A DNA stretch of 64,000 nt from Mesorhizobium_B sp963522145 (GCA_963522145.1 CAUQXI010000011.1:1-64000), one strand, 5' to 3'; positions 1 through 7,909 are shown, counted from the first letter of the stretch. The notes: generated by a model not told the origin, from the letters alone. Translations and numbers: made by a program.

Positions 1-59
1 GCCACGGCGTTAAGCAGTTGCATCTGGCGCGGGGCGGGACAACGGCCCGCCCCCGACGG

Positions 60-90
60 AAAAAGGCGGGCATGGCCCGCTACCTTTTTT
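60..90 (-). terminator. Bidirectional rho-independent terminator
   Basis: A perfect six-base-pair GC stem (66-71 with 75-80) and a three-base loop are flanked by a run of A on the left (60-64) and six T on the right (85-90). It can therefore stop transcription in both directions. On the minus strand it lies just past the last gene of the ELM1/kdsB operon. On the plus strand it would end a gene lying outside the window. Confidence 0.75.
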
Positions 91-108
91 GTTTCAAACG
101 CTGGATGC

Positions 109-1053
109 TCATTGGCCCCCGGCTATGGCCTGCCTTATCAATCCTGCAATGCGCTTGGCTTCGTCCAGAGGGGTATAGTGGTAAGGCAGTAGCTCACCGT
201 CAAATTCCCGTATCAATTGCAGATTTTGCATCATGTCGCAGTGGAGACGTTTGAATTTCTCCAGCTTCACGCTTGGCAGCGTCGGAAGTCGGAACGTGTA
301 AACTGGCCGACCTGTTGCGAGCGCCTCCGAGATCATCGTGACGGAATCCTCTGTGATCAAAAATGCGTCTGCAGCTGCAAGAAATTGTCGATAGGGATTT
401 GGACCAGTATGATCCCAAACAATCAGGCGTTTTGTTTGGTTGCTAAGTAGGCGCATAAGTAGATCAGGAGGTGTTCTTCTTGATGTTGAAACAAGAACGT
501 TCCATCCGTTAGATGCAAGTGAGCGGATTTGTTCAAGAAGTCGTTCAGTCGTTTTGCTGTCAAAGGTAAAGGCCTGCGTAGGCCCGCCAATCAGCACGGT
601 TACTACAGCTCCTCCGTCGCCAGCCCACTCGGATCGAGCTGAGTTTCGCAACACTTTTAGTTCCGTGGATGTCACTTCATTTGGCGCGCCGATCATGCTC
701 CGAAAATTTGGCTGTGACGCCGCCCAGTCAGACCAGTCGTGCCTGCCTACGAAGACCAAGTCATAATCCTCAGCGCGTTCTTTTTCAGGTGGCTGTAGAT
801 GAACGGTAAATGGCTTGTGTCGGCAGGATGCGACGATGGCCATAACATGCGCTGGAGCCTTGCTTCCGCACGAAATAATCAAGTCCGGATCTGCCGCTTC
901 TAAATGTCTATAGGGCGATAGCCAGCCTTTGCTCCACCGACGAAGCCTCTTTTTGACAATGACCCTGTGTGGATTTGAGCTGAAATGGTGTGCTACTCCA
1001 AGGCACTGTGTCAAAGTCCCGGCGTTAGCGACGCTTACCGTCCAGACGTTCAT
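109..1053 (-). CDS. ELM1/GtrOC1-family putative glycosyltransferase (COG3660-like)
   Basis: The 314-residue product resembles the ELM1 family of nucleotide-sugar-dependent, GT-B-like proteins that bacteria carry in surface polysaccharide loci. Supporting features are the ISCGSKAPAHV stretch near the N-terminus, the LIGGPTQAF stretch in the middle and the DAFLITEDSVTMISEALATG segment near the C-terminus, which looks like a nucleotide-binding half. The chosen ATG (1053) overlaps the stop of the preceding gene as ATGA, suggesting translational coupling; an in-frame ATG at 1068 would add five residues. It is the last gene of a leftward operon and is followed by a terminator. GC is lower than in the core genes. 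The family call is from memory of its motifs; the acceptor is unknown. Confidence 0.7.
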   Translation of the reverse strand: MNVWTVSVANAGTLTQCLGVAHHFSSNPHRVIVKKRLRRWSKGWLSPYRHLEAADPDLIISCGSKAPAHVMAIVASCRHKPFTVHLQPPEKERAEDYDLVFVGRHDWSDWAASQPNFRSMIGAPNEVTSTELKVLRNSARSEWAGDGGAVVTVLIGGPTQAFTFDSKTTERLLEQIRSLASNGWNVLVSTSRRTPPDLLMRLLSNQTKRLIVWDHTGPNPYRQFLAAADAFLITEDSVTMISEALATGRPVYTFRLPTLPSVKLEKFKRLHCDMMQNLQLIREFDGELLPYHYTPLDEAKRIAGLIRQAIAGGQ

Positions 1054-1793
1054 ATGCTCGACTGCCATAACGGTAGGCCAGTTGATTCATGCAGGCTTAC
1101 CTCTGTTGTGCTGACCTCAGGGTATCGTAGAGATATCACATTTAGCGCCGCCCTGTCCTCCGGAACATGCTGGCGCCTTGCACCCGACGGGTCATACTCA
1201 TGACCAGTTGAATCAAGCGAGATGCCCGAAACGATAATGTTTGGAATACCAAATGAGAGAGCAAACGATATCAAAGTGATACCGCTCGACGGACGGCCGT
1301 CTACACCAACTTCAGAAAACAACGAGCCGAGGGCGTGAGAAACATAGCTATCGCGCTCCTCTCGAAGAAGCTCTGCTTCACCTGTGTTGGCGCTGCCAGT
1401 TAAGCGACGAAACAGATGCGGAAGTGTAAATCGTCGCTTTATGCGTAGAATAAGCCCGAAGTCGATCTTGGATTCGATGTTTGGCGCTGATTTCCAGTTC
1501 AATAAGCTTATATCAGCAGATCTCAGGTTGTGCTGCTGCGCTGATCGGCCTGCATACTTAACGTAGGCGTAGACAGCGTTCTGAGGCATGGGAGATGGTA
1601 AAGTAGGCCGAGGGGCAGAGCCTAGGATAAACCAGGGTCTGCCCAATAGGCTGTGACTCTCAAGCCAGCGTCTATGATAAACCATCGCGTGGCTGAAGGC
1701 AGAGGTGCTTTTCCCTAGACGCACGATGCCTCCTGTCGCTGTGGCACCTTCACCACCGACAAAGTGGAATTTGGACAGCTTGGTGCAATCCAT
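1050..1793 (-). CDS. Sialyltransferase-like (GT29-type motif) protein, second tandem paralogue
   Basis: The 247-residue protein is plainly paralogous to the product of the gene just upstream (1750-2448); by eye about half the aligned residues match. Shared landmarks are GRPWFILGSAP near the N-terminus, VYAYVK(Y/F)AGRSA, LLREERD, GRPSSGITLISFALSFGIP and a late HVPEDRAAL. The glycine/Ser-Ala-Pro element and the later P-S-x-G plus ALSF segment recall sialylmotifs L and S of CMP-sugar-dependent transferases. Its first 44 bases overlap the upstream gene in another frame, and its stop overlaps the next gene's start. The start is uncertain, since homology to the paralogue begins only around residue 37. 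Function is inferred; the proteins could equally be non-catalytic. Confidence 0.55.
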   Translation of the reverse strand: MDCTKLSKFHFVGGEGATATGGIVRLGKSTSAFSHAMVYHRRWLESHSLLGRPWFILGSAPRPTLPSPMPQNAVYAYVKYAGRSAQQHNLRSADISLLNWKSAPNIESKIDFGLILRIKRRFTLPHLFRRLTGSANTGEAELLREERDSYVSHALGSLFSEVGVDGRPSSGITLISFALSFGIPNIIVSGISLDSTGHEYDPSGARRQHVPEDRAALNVISLRYPEVSTTEVSLHESTGLPLWQSSI

Positions 1794-2448
1794 ACTCTGT
1801 GGTCGTCAATCTGGGATAGCGTAAGGCCGCCATTTTCAGCGCAGCGGTGTCCTCTGTCACGTGTTCACGTAAAGTGTTAGAAGAGTCATACTCGTATCCA
1901 TCGCTGCTCAGAGATAGACCTGCGATCACTATTTCTGGGATATTGAACGATAACGCGAACGCCAGCATAGCAACGCCGTTGGATGGCCGCGTATGATCGC
2001 CGACGTCCGAAAACAGTGTACCAAACGCTTTGATGATGTAACCATCGCGCTCTTCGCGCAGAATGTCGGCTTCAACGATATTCGTCCGGCCAAGAAGCCG
2101 ATTGATGATCCCCGTAGTCTTCAGCTTGCCTCTTATCCGCAAGATGGAAGCTGACTGAATGCCAGCTTCCCGTTCTGATGCGCGCCACCAGTTGAGGAGT
2201 GTAATATCTGCTGGCGGGAGACCATGCTTCTCTGCCGAGCGGCCAGCGAATTTGACATAAGCATAAACCACATTGTCAGGCAGGCGCTTAGGCAATGTCG
2301 GATTAGGCGCCGAGCCCAAGATGAACCAAGGACGACCCAGCAGTGCCTGCCGCTCAAGCCACCTCTGATGATAGTTCATCACCTTTATGAAGCGGGGTGC
2401 CTGGATCGCGACTTTCAGAGGATTTTTCCGGGTAGAGCTTGCAGACAT
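1750..2448 (-). CDS. Sialyltransferase-like (GT29-type motif) protein, first tandem paralogue
   Basis: The 232-residue protein carries GRPWFILGSAPNPTLP around residues 37-52, a VVYAYVKFAGRSAEKHG segment, a LREERDGY segment, and TRPSNGVAMLAFALSFNIP, which resembles sialylmotif S. There is no signal peptide or membrane span, so it is probably cytoplasmic. It starts 28 bases after kdsB in the same direction. Because kdsB makes CMP-KDO, a reasonable inference is that this protein and its neighbour use a CMP-activated sugar. Codon use and GC fall sharply here relative to kdsB, suggesting a different origin. No strong Shine-Dalgarno sequence precedes the ATG. Confidence 0.55.
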   Translation of the reverse strand: MSASSTRKNPLKVAIQAPRFIKVMNYHQRWLERQALLGRPWFILGSAPNPTLPKRLPDNVVYAYVKFAGRSAEKHGLPPADITLLNWWRASEREAGIQSASILRIRGKLKTTGIINRLLGRTNIVEADILREERDGYIIKAFGTLFSDVGDHTRPSNGVAMLAFALSFNIPEIVIAGLSLSSDGYEYDSSNTLREHVTEDTAALKMAALRYPRLTTTEYGLHQAVQIPLCRW

Positions 2449-2476
2449 ATTTCGGTTTTTCGTGTGCCCTGATGTC

Positions 2477-3217
2477 TCAAGCCCGCTTCGCCATCATCAC
2501 CCGCACCCGCTCCAGATCGCTCGGCGTATCCACCGGGATGCCTTCGTCGGCGGGGGTTTCGGCCATCTGCACATCATAGCCGCTTTCGAGGAAGCGGAAC
2601 ATCTCCACGCCTTCGGCGCGCTCGAGCGGACCGGGCGTTTGGCGGGTGAAATGCTCGAGGCCCGCGCGCCGAAAAGCGTAGAGGCCCAACTGGCGATGGA
2701 AGCGGACCGGACCGCCTTTCGGGAAGGGGATCGCCATACGGGAATAGGCGAGGGCCCGACCGTCCTTGCGCATCACGACTTTCACCACATTGGTGTCGAT
2801 GACGTCGGACGGGGCTTCGAGCAGGTTGAAGCCGTTGGTCGCGAGAACGCGTTCGTCGTGGCAGTCGATCATGGCGCGCGCCACGATGTCGATTGCCCCG
2901 GGGTCGATCATCGGCTCGTCGCCCTGCACATTGACGAAGATGTCATGGTCGAGCGCTGTGGCGCATTCGGCCACGCGGTCGGTGCCCGAGACATGGTCCG
3001 ACCGTGTCAGCATGATGTTGAGCCCGAGCACGTCGCAGGTCTTGCGGATGCGGTCGTCGTCCGTCGCGATCATCACCTCGTCGATGCTCGGCGCCTTCAT
3101 CGCCTGCTGGTAGACATGCCACAGCATCGGCTTGCCGTGGATGTCGGAAAGCGGTTTTCCAGGAAAGCGGGATGCGCCGAAGCGGCAGGGAATGATGGCG
3201 ACGGTTCTGGCTGTCAT
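2477..3217 (-). CDS. kdsB: 3-deoxy-manno-octulosonate cytidylyltransferase (CMP-KDO synthetase)
   Basis: The enzyme joins KDO to CTP to give CMP-KDO, the activated donor for lipid A core and some capsules, in the cytoplasm. The 246-residue product has the N-terminal nucleotide-binding signature IIPCRFGASRFPGKPL, then DHVSGTDRVAEC, VNVQGDEP and a C-terminal EGIPVDTPSDLERV typical of KdsB. Length is normal for the family. Its ATG overlaps the stop of the upstream HAD gene by four bases (ATGA), so the two are translationally coupled. Placement at the head of a glycosyltransferase-like cluster suggests a capsule- or LPS-decoration copy, though a housekeeping role cannot be excluded from the window. 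Confidence 0.93.
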   Translation of the reverse strand: MTARTVAIIPCRFGASRFPGKPLSDIHGKPMLWHVYQQAMKAPSIDEVMIATDDDRIRKTCDVLGLNIMLTRSDHVSGTDRVAECATALDHDIFVNVQGDEPMIDPGAIDIVARAMIDCHDERVLATNGFNLLEAPSDVIDTNVVKVVMRKDGRALAYSRMAIPFPKGGPVRFHRQLGLYAFRRAGLEHFTRQTPGPLERAEGVEMFRFLESGYDVQMAETPADEGIPVDTPSDLERVRVMMAKRA

Positions 3218-3864
3218 GAAGAGGAGCTTTGCTCAAAGAGGTAGGCGTAGAGGTCGGCCGGCGAGGCGGCTGAGATGGCGCAACGGGCCGGCGGCGCGCC
3301 ATAGCCCCATGCGACGTGGGCATAATCCACGCCTGCGCGCTGCGCCGCCTCGGCATCGGAGTCCATGTCGCCGATGAAGACCGTTTCTGATGGATCGCAG
3401 TTGCATGTCGCCATGGCGTAAAGGAGGTGGTCCGGCGCGGGCTTACCGCGCAGCGGTTCGCCTGGCGTCATGACGACCGCGAAGTCCACAGCCAGTCGAT
3501 CGAGCACGAGTTGCGTGCGAGTACGGTCCTTGGATGTCACGATGCCGAGTTTCACTCCCGTCCCGGCTGCGGAAGATAGCAGAGACTCAATTCCATCGAA
3601 AAACGGAGTGTCATGCAGGAGGCGGCTTGACCCTTGGCGGTAGGCGGCTTCGATCGCCTTGCCCTGATCGGCGAGGCCCAGTCGCACCATGATGTCGGGA
3701 AAAGGCCGTCCGATCTCCGCGAAGTAGCGCTCGAAGGGCATGGTCACGCCAAGTTCCGTCTGGACGTTCAGCCAGGCCGCAGCCATGTTGGCGCGGGAAT
3801 CGACGATCACGCCGTCGAGGTCGAAAAGGATCAGGTTCTTTCTGCGCTGCCGCCGAAGTGGCAT
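3214..3864 (-). CDS. HAD-superfamily hydrolase, phosphoglycolate-phosphatase-like
   Basis: The 216-residue product is a haloacid-dehalogenase phosphatase: motif I FDLDGVIVDS (nucleophile Asp15, acid Asp17), motif II around VTSKDRT, a Lys in GKPAPDHLL and motif IV IGDMDSDAEAA. An alpha-helical cap lies between motifs I and II. The start at 3864 is chosen because GGAAAG precedes it at good spacing; the frame stays open upstream to 3993 without such a site. It is first in the operon and overlaps kdsB by four bases. KDO synthesis needs a KDO-8-phosphate phosphatase, so this may fill that step, but canonical KdsC lacks such a cap and the substrate is unproven. Confidence 0.8.
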   Translation of the reverse strand: MPLRRQRRKNLILFDLDGVIVDSRANMAAAWLNVQTELGVTMPFERYFAEIGRPFPDIMVRLGLADQGKAIEAAYRQGSSRLLHDTPFFDGIESLLSSAAGTGVKLGIVTSKDRTRTQLVLDRLAVDFAVVMTPGEPLRGKPAPDHLLYAMATCNCDPSETVFIGDMDSDAEAAQRAGVDYAHVAWGYGAPPARCAISAASPADLYAYLFEQSSSS

Positions 3865-4058
3865 CGTGCTTTCCTTTCGGACAGGCCAGGCACGGCACCA
3901 TTCGGCCGGTTGATCGATGGCACGGCATCCCCTTGAGCGGGTTGGTATCTCCACTTCTTGAAGCTTGCAAGCAGAGGTCGCGGATGCATCCACTCCGCTG
4001 AAAGTGGAGGGAAGTGGATTGATGCGCGCGCCGGCTTCGCTTAAAGGGATGCCGCGCT

Positions 4059-4134
<76 letters not shown>

Positions 4135-4187
4135 GCCATTAACGGAATCCTGCTCGATCAAGCTGCCCCGAAACGTTGAACGGGTGC

Positions 4188-4216
4188 TTGCGCCGGTCGG
4201 GATTTGGCTTTATGTG
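4188..4216 (+). promoter_or_regulatory. Possible sigma-70-type promoter before secE
   Basis: TTGCGC (4188-4193) and TATGTG (4211-4216) are 17 bases apart in the 247-base gap between tRNA-Trp and secE. The match to consensus is weak, and read-through from the tRNA promoter would also serve the operon. Nothing else was recognised in this gap. Confidence 0.25.
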
Positions 4217-4381
4217 AACCAAATACGAATAGACGACGCGTTGAGCCTGGAGAGCGGCTTGGCGCGTCCGATTGTCATGGGCGGAACGCTTCTGATTCGG
4301 GAGCTTCCGGCGGTGAGATCGGGTCGCCGCTGGTGGCCGTGGTGAAGGCTCGCTGCGGCGGGCATAGGAATAGAGCGGTAA

Positions 4382-4585
4382 ATGGCATCCAAGACGACCA
4401 ACCCCTTCACCTTTATTCAGCAGGTGAGGACGGAAACGGCCAAGGTAACCTGGCCGTCGCGCCGCGAAACCCTGATCTCTACGGCCATGGTTCTGGTCTT
4501 CGCGGCGGTTGCGATGATCTTCTTCTTCGTTGCGGACCAGTTGATGGCCTATGCGGTCGAACTGATCCTCGGCCTTGGCCGCTGA
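4382..4585 (+). CDS. secE: Preprotein translocase subunit SecE
   Basis: SecE clamps SecY in the inner-membrane SecYEG channel. The 67-residue product is the short single-span form common in alphaproteobacteria. An N-terminal amphipathic part contains the conserved VRTETAKVTWPSRRET segment (residues 15-30), and one membrane helix follows (about 33-55). It lies between tRNA-Trp and nusG, the classical arrangement, with 25 bases to the nusG start. Confidence 0.96.
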   Translation: MASKTTNPFTFIQQVRTETAKVTWPSRRETLISTAMVLVFAAVAMIFFFVADQLMAYAVELILGLGR

Positions 4586-4610
4586 CGCGCAGTTATCAGG
4601 AGTGAATGCG

Positions 4611-5150
4611 ATGACCGCGCGCTGGTATATCGTCCACGCTTACTCGAATTTCGAGAAGAAGGTGGCGGAAGACATCGAGAACAAGGCCAAGCAGAAGGGC
4701 CTGTCGGATCAGATCGAGCAGATCGTAGTGCCGACCGAGAAGGTCGTGGAGGTGCGCCGTGGCAAGAAGGTCGATGCCGAGCGCAAGTTCTTTCCAGGAT
4801 ATGTGCTGCTCAAGGCCAATCTCACCGATCAGGTGATCAGCCTGGTCAAGAACACGCCGCGCGTGACGGGCTTCCTCGGCGAGGATCGTCACACGGCGAA
4901 GCCCACCGCGATCTCCGACAAGGAAGCCGAGCGCATCCTGAACCAGGTGCAGGAGGGCGTCGAGCGACCCAAGCCTTCGATCACCTTCGAGATCGGCGAG
5001 CAGGTGCGCGTGTCCGATGGCCCCTTCGCGTCGTTCAACGGTTTCGTGCAGGAAGTGGACGAGGAGCGCGCCCGTCTCAAGGTGGAGGTCTCGATCTTCG
5101 GCCGCGCCGTGCCGGTCGACCTCGAATTCAGCCAGGTCGAGAAGGGCTGA
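4611..5150 (+). CDS. nusG: Transcription termination/antitermination protein NusG
   Basis: NusG binds the RNA polymerase clamp and links it to Rho or to the ribosome. The 179-residue product begins MTARWYIVHAYSNFEKKVA, the typical NGN-domain start, and ends in a KOW domain (VRVSDGPFASFNGFVQEVD). The ATG at 4611 is preferred over upstream in-frame starts because CAGGAG precedes it and the NGN domain begins immediately. Its RNA polymerase partner, RpoC, is encoded in two parts in this same cluster. Confidence 0.97.
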   Translation: MTARWYIVHAYSNFEKKVAEDIENKAKQKGLSDQIEQIVVPTEKVVEVRRGKKVDAERKFFPGYVLLKANLTDQVISLVKNTPRVTGFLGEDRHTAKPTAISDKEAERILNQVQEGVERPKPSITFEIGEQVRVSDGPFASFNGFVQEVDEERARLKVEVSIFGRAVPVDLEFSQVEKG

Positions 5151-5316
5151 TCGGAAGTCTTCCGGTCTTGCGGCCGGGAGGATGCGCGGAGGCCTGCACG
5201 GCTTTCCGCGTTCATGGGTGGAAGGAAGCGCTTCGGTTTTTGCCGGCCTTTGATGCTCCGCACCACCCGACTGCAACCGCCGGCTCCCGCCGGCATCAAC
5301 CAAGGCAGGAAAAGAG

Positions 5317-5745
5317 ATGGCAAAGAAAATCGCCGGCCAGCTCAAGCTCCAGGTTTCCGCAGGCTCGGCCACGCCGTCGCCTCCGATCGGCCCGGCGCTT
5401 GGTCAGCGTGGCATCAACATCATGGAGTTCTGCAAGGCGTTCAACGCGCAGACCCAGGAGATGGAAAAGGGCTCGCCCGTTCCGGTCGTGATCACCTATT
5501 ACCAGGACAAGTCGTTCACCTTCGTCATGAAGACGCCGCCGGTGAGCTACTTCCTGAAGAAGGCCGCAAACCTCAAGTCGGGCTCCAAGGAGCCGGGCAA
5601 GGTCGGCGCCGGCAAGGTGACGCGCGAGAAGGTGCGCGAGATCGCCGAGGCCAAGCTGAAGGATCTCAACGCCAACGACGTGGAAGCAGCGATGCGCATG
5701 GTCGAGGGCTCCGCCCGCTCCATGGGCCTGGAAGTGGTGGGCTGA
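5317..5745 (+). CDS. rplK: 50S ribosomal protein L11
   Basis: L11 forms the GTPase-associated centre of the large subunit with L10 and L12. The 142-residue product has the N-terminal proline-rich PSPPIGPALGQRGINIM stretch and a C-terminal rRNA-binding domain, both full length. AGGAAAAGAG precedes the ATG. It is four bases ahead of rplA, so the pair is surely co-transcribed. The 166-base gap behind nusG holds short inverted repeats but no clear terminator. Confidence 0.97.
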   Translation: MAKKIAGQLKLQVSAGSATPSPPIGPALGQRGINIMEFCKAFNAQTQEMEKGSPVPVVITYYQDKSFTFVMKTPPVSYFLKKAANLKSGSKEPGKVGAGKVTREKVREIAEAKLKDLNANDVEAAMRMVEGSARSMGLEVVG

Positions 5746-5749
5746 TCCG

Positions 5750-6448
5750 ATGGCAAAGCTTTCGAAGCGAGTAACAAAGGCGCGTGAGGGTGTCGACCCC
5801 AACAAGGCCTATGCATTGAGCGAGGCTGTGCAGCTCCTCAAGGAGCGGGCTACCGCGAAGTTCGACGAGACGATCGAGGTCGCCATGAATCTTGGCGTCG
5901 ATCCTCGTCACGCGGACCAGATGGTGCGCGGCGTGGTCAACCTGCCGAACGGCACGGGCCGCACGGTGCGCGTTGCGGTGTTCGCGCGCGGCGACAAGGC
6001 CGACGAGGCACGCGCGGCGGGCGCGGACGTGGTGGGCGCGGAGGATCTCGTGCAGTCCGTTCAGGGCGGCGAGATCAATTTCGACCGCTGCATCGCGACG
6101 CCGGACATGATGCCGCTCGTCGGTCGCCTGGGCAAGGTGCTCGGCCCCCGCGGCATGATGCCGAACCCCAAGGTCGGCACGGTGACGGCGGACATCGCCG
6201 GCGCGGTGAAGGCCTCCAAAGGTGGCGCGGTGGAATTCCGCGTGGAGAAGGCGGGCATCGTTCATGCCGGCGTCGGCAAGGTGTCGTTCGAGACCTCGGC
6301 GATCGAGGAGAATATCCGCGCCTTTGCCGACGCGGTGACCCGCGCGAAGCCGGCGGGCGCCAAGGGCAACTATGTGAAGAAGGTGTCGCTCACCTCCACG
6401 ATGGGACCGGGCCTCAAGCTCGACGTTTCGACGCTCAACGCGTCCTAA
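5750..6448 (+). CDS. rplA: 50S ribosomal protein L1
   Basis: L1 builds the mobile stalk at the ribosomal E site and in many bacteria represses its own operon by binding the mRNA. The 232-residue product shows the signature GRLGKVLGPRGMMPNPK and the C-terminal LTSTMGPGLKLD. Length is normal. It follows rplK by four bases. A stable hairpin starts seven bases past the stop, dividing rplKA from rplJL. Confidence 0.97.
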   Translation: MAKLSKRVTKAREGVDPNKAYALSEAVQLLKERATAKFDETIEVAMNLGVDPRHADQMVRGVVNLPNGTGRTVRVAVFARGDKADEARAAGADVVGAEDLVQSVQGGEINFDRCIATPDMMPLVGRLGKVLGPRGMMPNPKVGTVTADIAGAVKASKGGAVEFRVEKAGIVHAGVGKVSFETSAIEENIRAFADAVTRAKPAGAKGNYVKKVSLTSTMGPGLKLDVSTLNAS

Positions 6449-6846
6449 GGCTTTCCGGGCCGAGGTTTCACACTTCGGCCCGGCTCTGATTTCCGGGCTT
6501 TAAGCTCGGAAAGACCGGAAGTTCGCTTCCGGTCAGTTCCTGTCCGAGACTGCAGGCGGCGGAGGTGATGAACCTCAGCCTTAATCCGAAAAGGGTCTGC
6601 ATGAGACGGGGTCGCGCCGTTTTCAGCTGAGGGCATGAACGCTCTCGCCGCCGAAACCGGTTCGAACCGTGAGTGCCTTTTGTCTGCGCGCCCTGGGGCT
6701 CTGCCCAAAGGCGTGGCGAAAGGGGACAGGATCCTCGAACGCTGTTCGGGGTCCACCGAAGGCGGATCTCGCGATCCGTCATCTGGAGCCCGCGCGGCAA
6801 AAGGCAACCGGCAGTTTCGCGAGAAACTGCCAACTGGAGACAGGCA
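6449..6846 (+). promoter_or_regulatory. rplJ leader region (candidate L10-L12 autoregulatory mRNA leader)
   Basis: This 398-base stretch holds no convincing gene. It contains a nine-pair hairpin just after rplA (6455-6463 with 6475-6483), a six-pair hairpin (6763-6768 with 6773-6778) and a nine-pair hairpin closed by a GCGA tetraloop (6810-6818 with 6823-6831). The last is followed at once by the GGAG ribosome-binding site (6836-6839) of rplJ. Long structured rplJ leaders bound by the L10-(L12) complex are known in other bacteria. That this is one is inferred from position and folding, not from a matched consensus. Confidence 0.5.
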
Positions 6847-7365
6847 GTGGATAGAGCGGAAAAGCGCGAATTCGTCACGGACCTGAATCGGGCGTTCCAG
6901 GACGCCGGATCAGTCGTCGTGGCCCACTATGCCGGGATCACCGTTGCGCAGATGAACGATCTTCGGACGAAGATGCGTCAAGCGGGCGGAACCGTCAAAG
7001 TCGCGAAGAACCGCCTCGCCAAGATCGCTCTTCAGGGTACGGAAGCCGAGGGCATGCAGATGCTGTTCCAGGGACAGACTCTGATCGCCTATTCGGCAGA
7101 TCCGGTTGCAGCGCCGAAGGTCGCCGCTGATTTCGCCAAGGGAAACGACAAGCTCGTGATCCTCGGCGGAGCGATGGGAAAGACTGCGCTCGACGCGGAA
7201 GGGGTCAAGGCTTTGGCCATGCTTCCTTCGCTCGACGAGCTGCGCGCGCGTTTGATCTCCATGATCAACACGCCGGCAACCCGGATCGCCCAGATCGTCA
7301 ACGCTCCGGCAGGTCAGCTTGCCCGCGTTTTCGGTGCCTATGCCCGGAAGGACGAGGCGGCGTGA
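6847..7365 (+). CDS. rplJ: 50S ribosomal protein L10
   Basis: L10 is the base of the L12 stalk. The 172-residue product has the usual N-terminal rRNA-binding half (residues around VVAHYAGITVAQM and KVAKNRLAKIAL) and a C-terminal helical tail that carries L12 dimers. The start is a GTG at 6847 with GGAG eight bases upstream; the frame is open further upstream but that part has no similarity to L10. The GTG start and the hairpin just before the ribosome-binding site fit translational control. Confidence 0.95.
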   Translation: MDRAEKREFVTDLNRAFQDAGSVVVAHYAGITVAQMNDLRTKMRQAGGTVKVAKNRLAKIALQGTEAEGMQMLFQGQTLIAYSADPVAAPKVAADFAKGNDKLVILGGAMGKTALDAEGVKALAMLPSLDELRARLISMINTPATRIAQIVNAPAGQLARVFGAYARKDEAA

Positions 7366-7422
7366 GGCCGTTCCTCAAAGCACAAGCAACTCACATTCGA
7401 ACCAGTTTAAGGGAATACAACA

Positions 7423-7800
7423 ATGGCTGATCTTGCAAAGATCGTGGATGACCTTTCGAGCCTGACCGTTCTCGAGGCGGCTGAGCTGTCGAAGATGCTC
7501 GAAGAGAAGTGGGGCGTGTCCGCCGCGGCTGCCGTGGCGGTTGCCGCTCCCGGCGGCGGTGGCGCTGCCGCGGCCCCCGTCGAGGAAAAGACCGAGTTCG
7601 ATGTCATCCTGACGGATGCCGGCGCTCAGAAGATCAACGTGATCAAGGAAGTTCGCGCGATCACGGGTCTTGGCCTCAAGGAAGCCAAGGATTTGGTCGA
7701 GGGTGCGCCCAAGCCTGTCAAGGAAGCCGTGTCCAAGGCCGATGCCGACAAGCTCAAGGCTCAGCTAGAAGGCGCCGGCGCCAAGGTCGAACTGAAGTAA
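7423..7800 (+). CDS. rplL: 50S ribosomal protein L7/L12
   Basis: L12 is the multicopy stalk protein that recruits translation GTPases. The 125-residue acidic product has an N-terminal dimerisation part (residues 1-35), an Ala/Gly-rich hinge (about 36-55) and the C-terminal domain with ITGLGLKEAKDLVEGAPK. It follows rplJ by 57 bases. A strong hairpin 76 bases past the stop may limit read-through into rpoB. Confidence 0.97.
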   Translation: MADLAKIVDDLSSLTVLEAAELSKMLEEKWGVSAAAAVAVAAPGGGGAAAAPVEEKTEFDVILTDAGAQKINVIKEVRAITGLGLKEAKDLVEGAPKPVKEAVSKADADKLKAQLEGAGAKVELK

Positions 7801-7876
7801 GCATCCCGCTTGAAGCGCCGGCGGAGAATACTTATCTCCGTCGGCAGCTTCCAGCGTTTTGAAGAACGAGAACCTC

Positions 7877-7909
7877 TTTCCGGAGGGCCGCAGCACGGCC
7901 TTCCGGAAA
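7877..7909 (+). promoter_or_regulatory. rplL-rpoB intergenic hairpin (attenuator or processing site)
   Basis: A 14-pair stem with one G-T pair (7877-7890 against 7896-7909) encloses a five-base loop. Only a short T stretch follows it, so it is not a classical terminator. In E. coli the same gap contains an attenuator and an RNase III site, which sets lower rpoBC expression than rplJL. A similar role here is an inference. Confidence 0.5.

Noticed and set aside
4204..4605. A 133-codon plus-strand frame between tRNA-Trp and nusG
   Set aside because: It overlaps all of secE in another frame and has no recognisable content; secE is the real gene.
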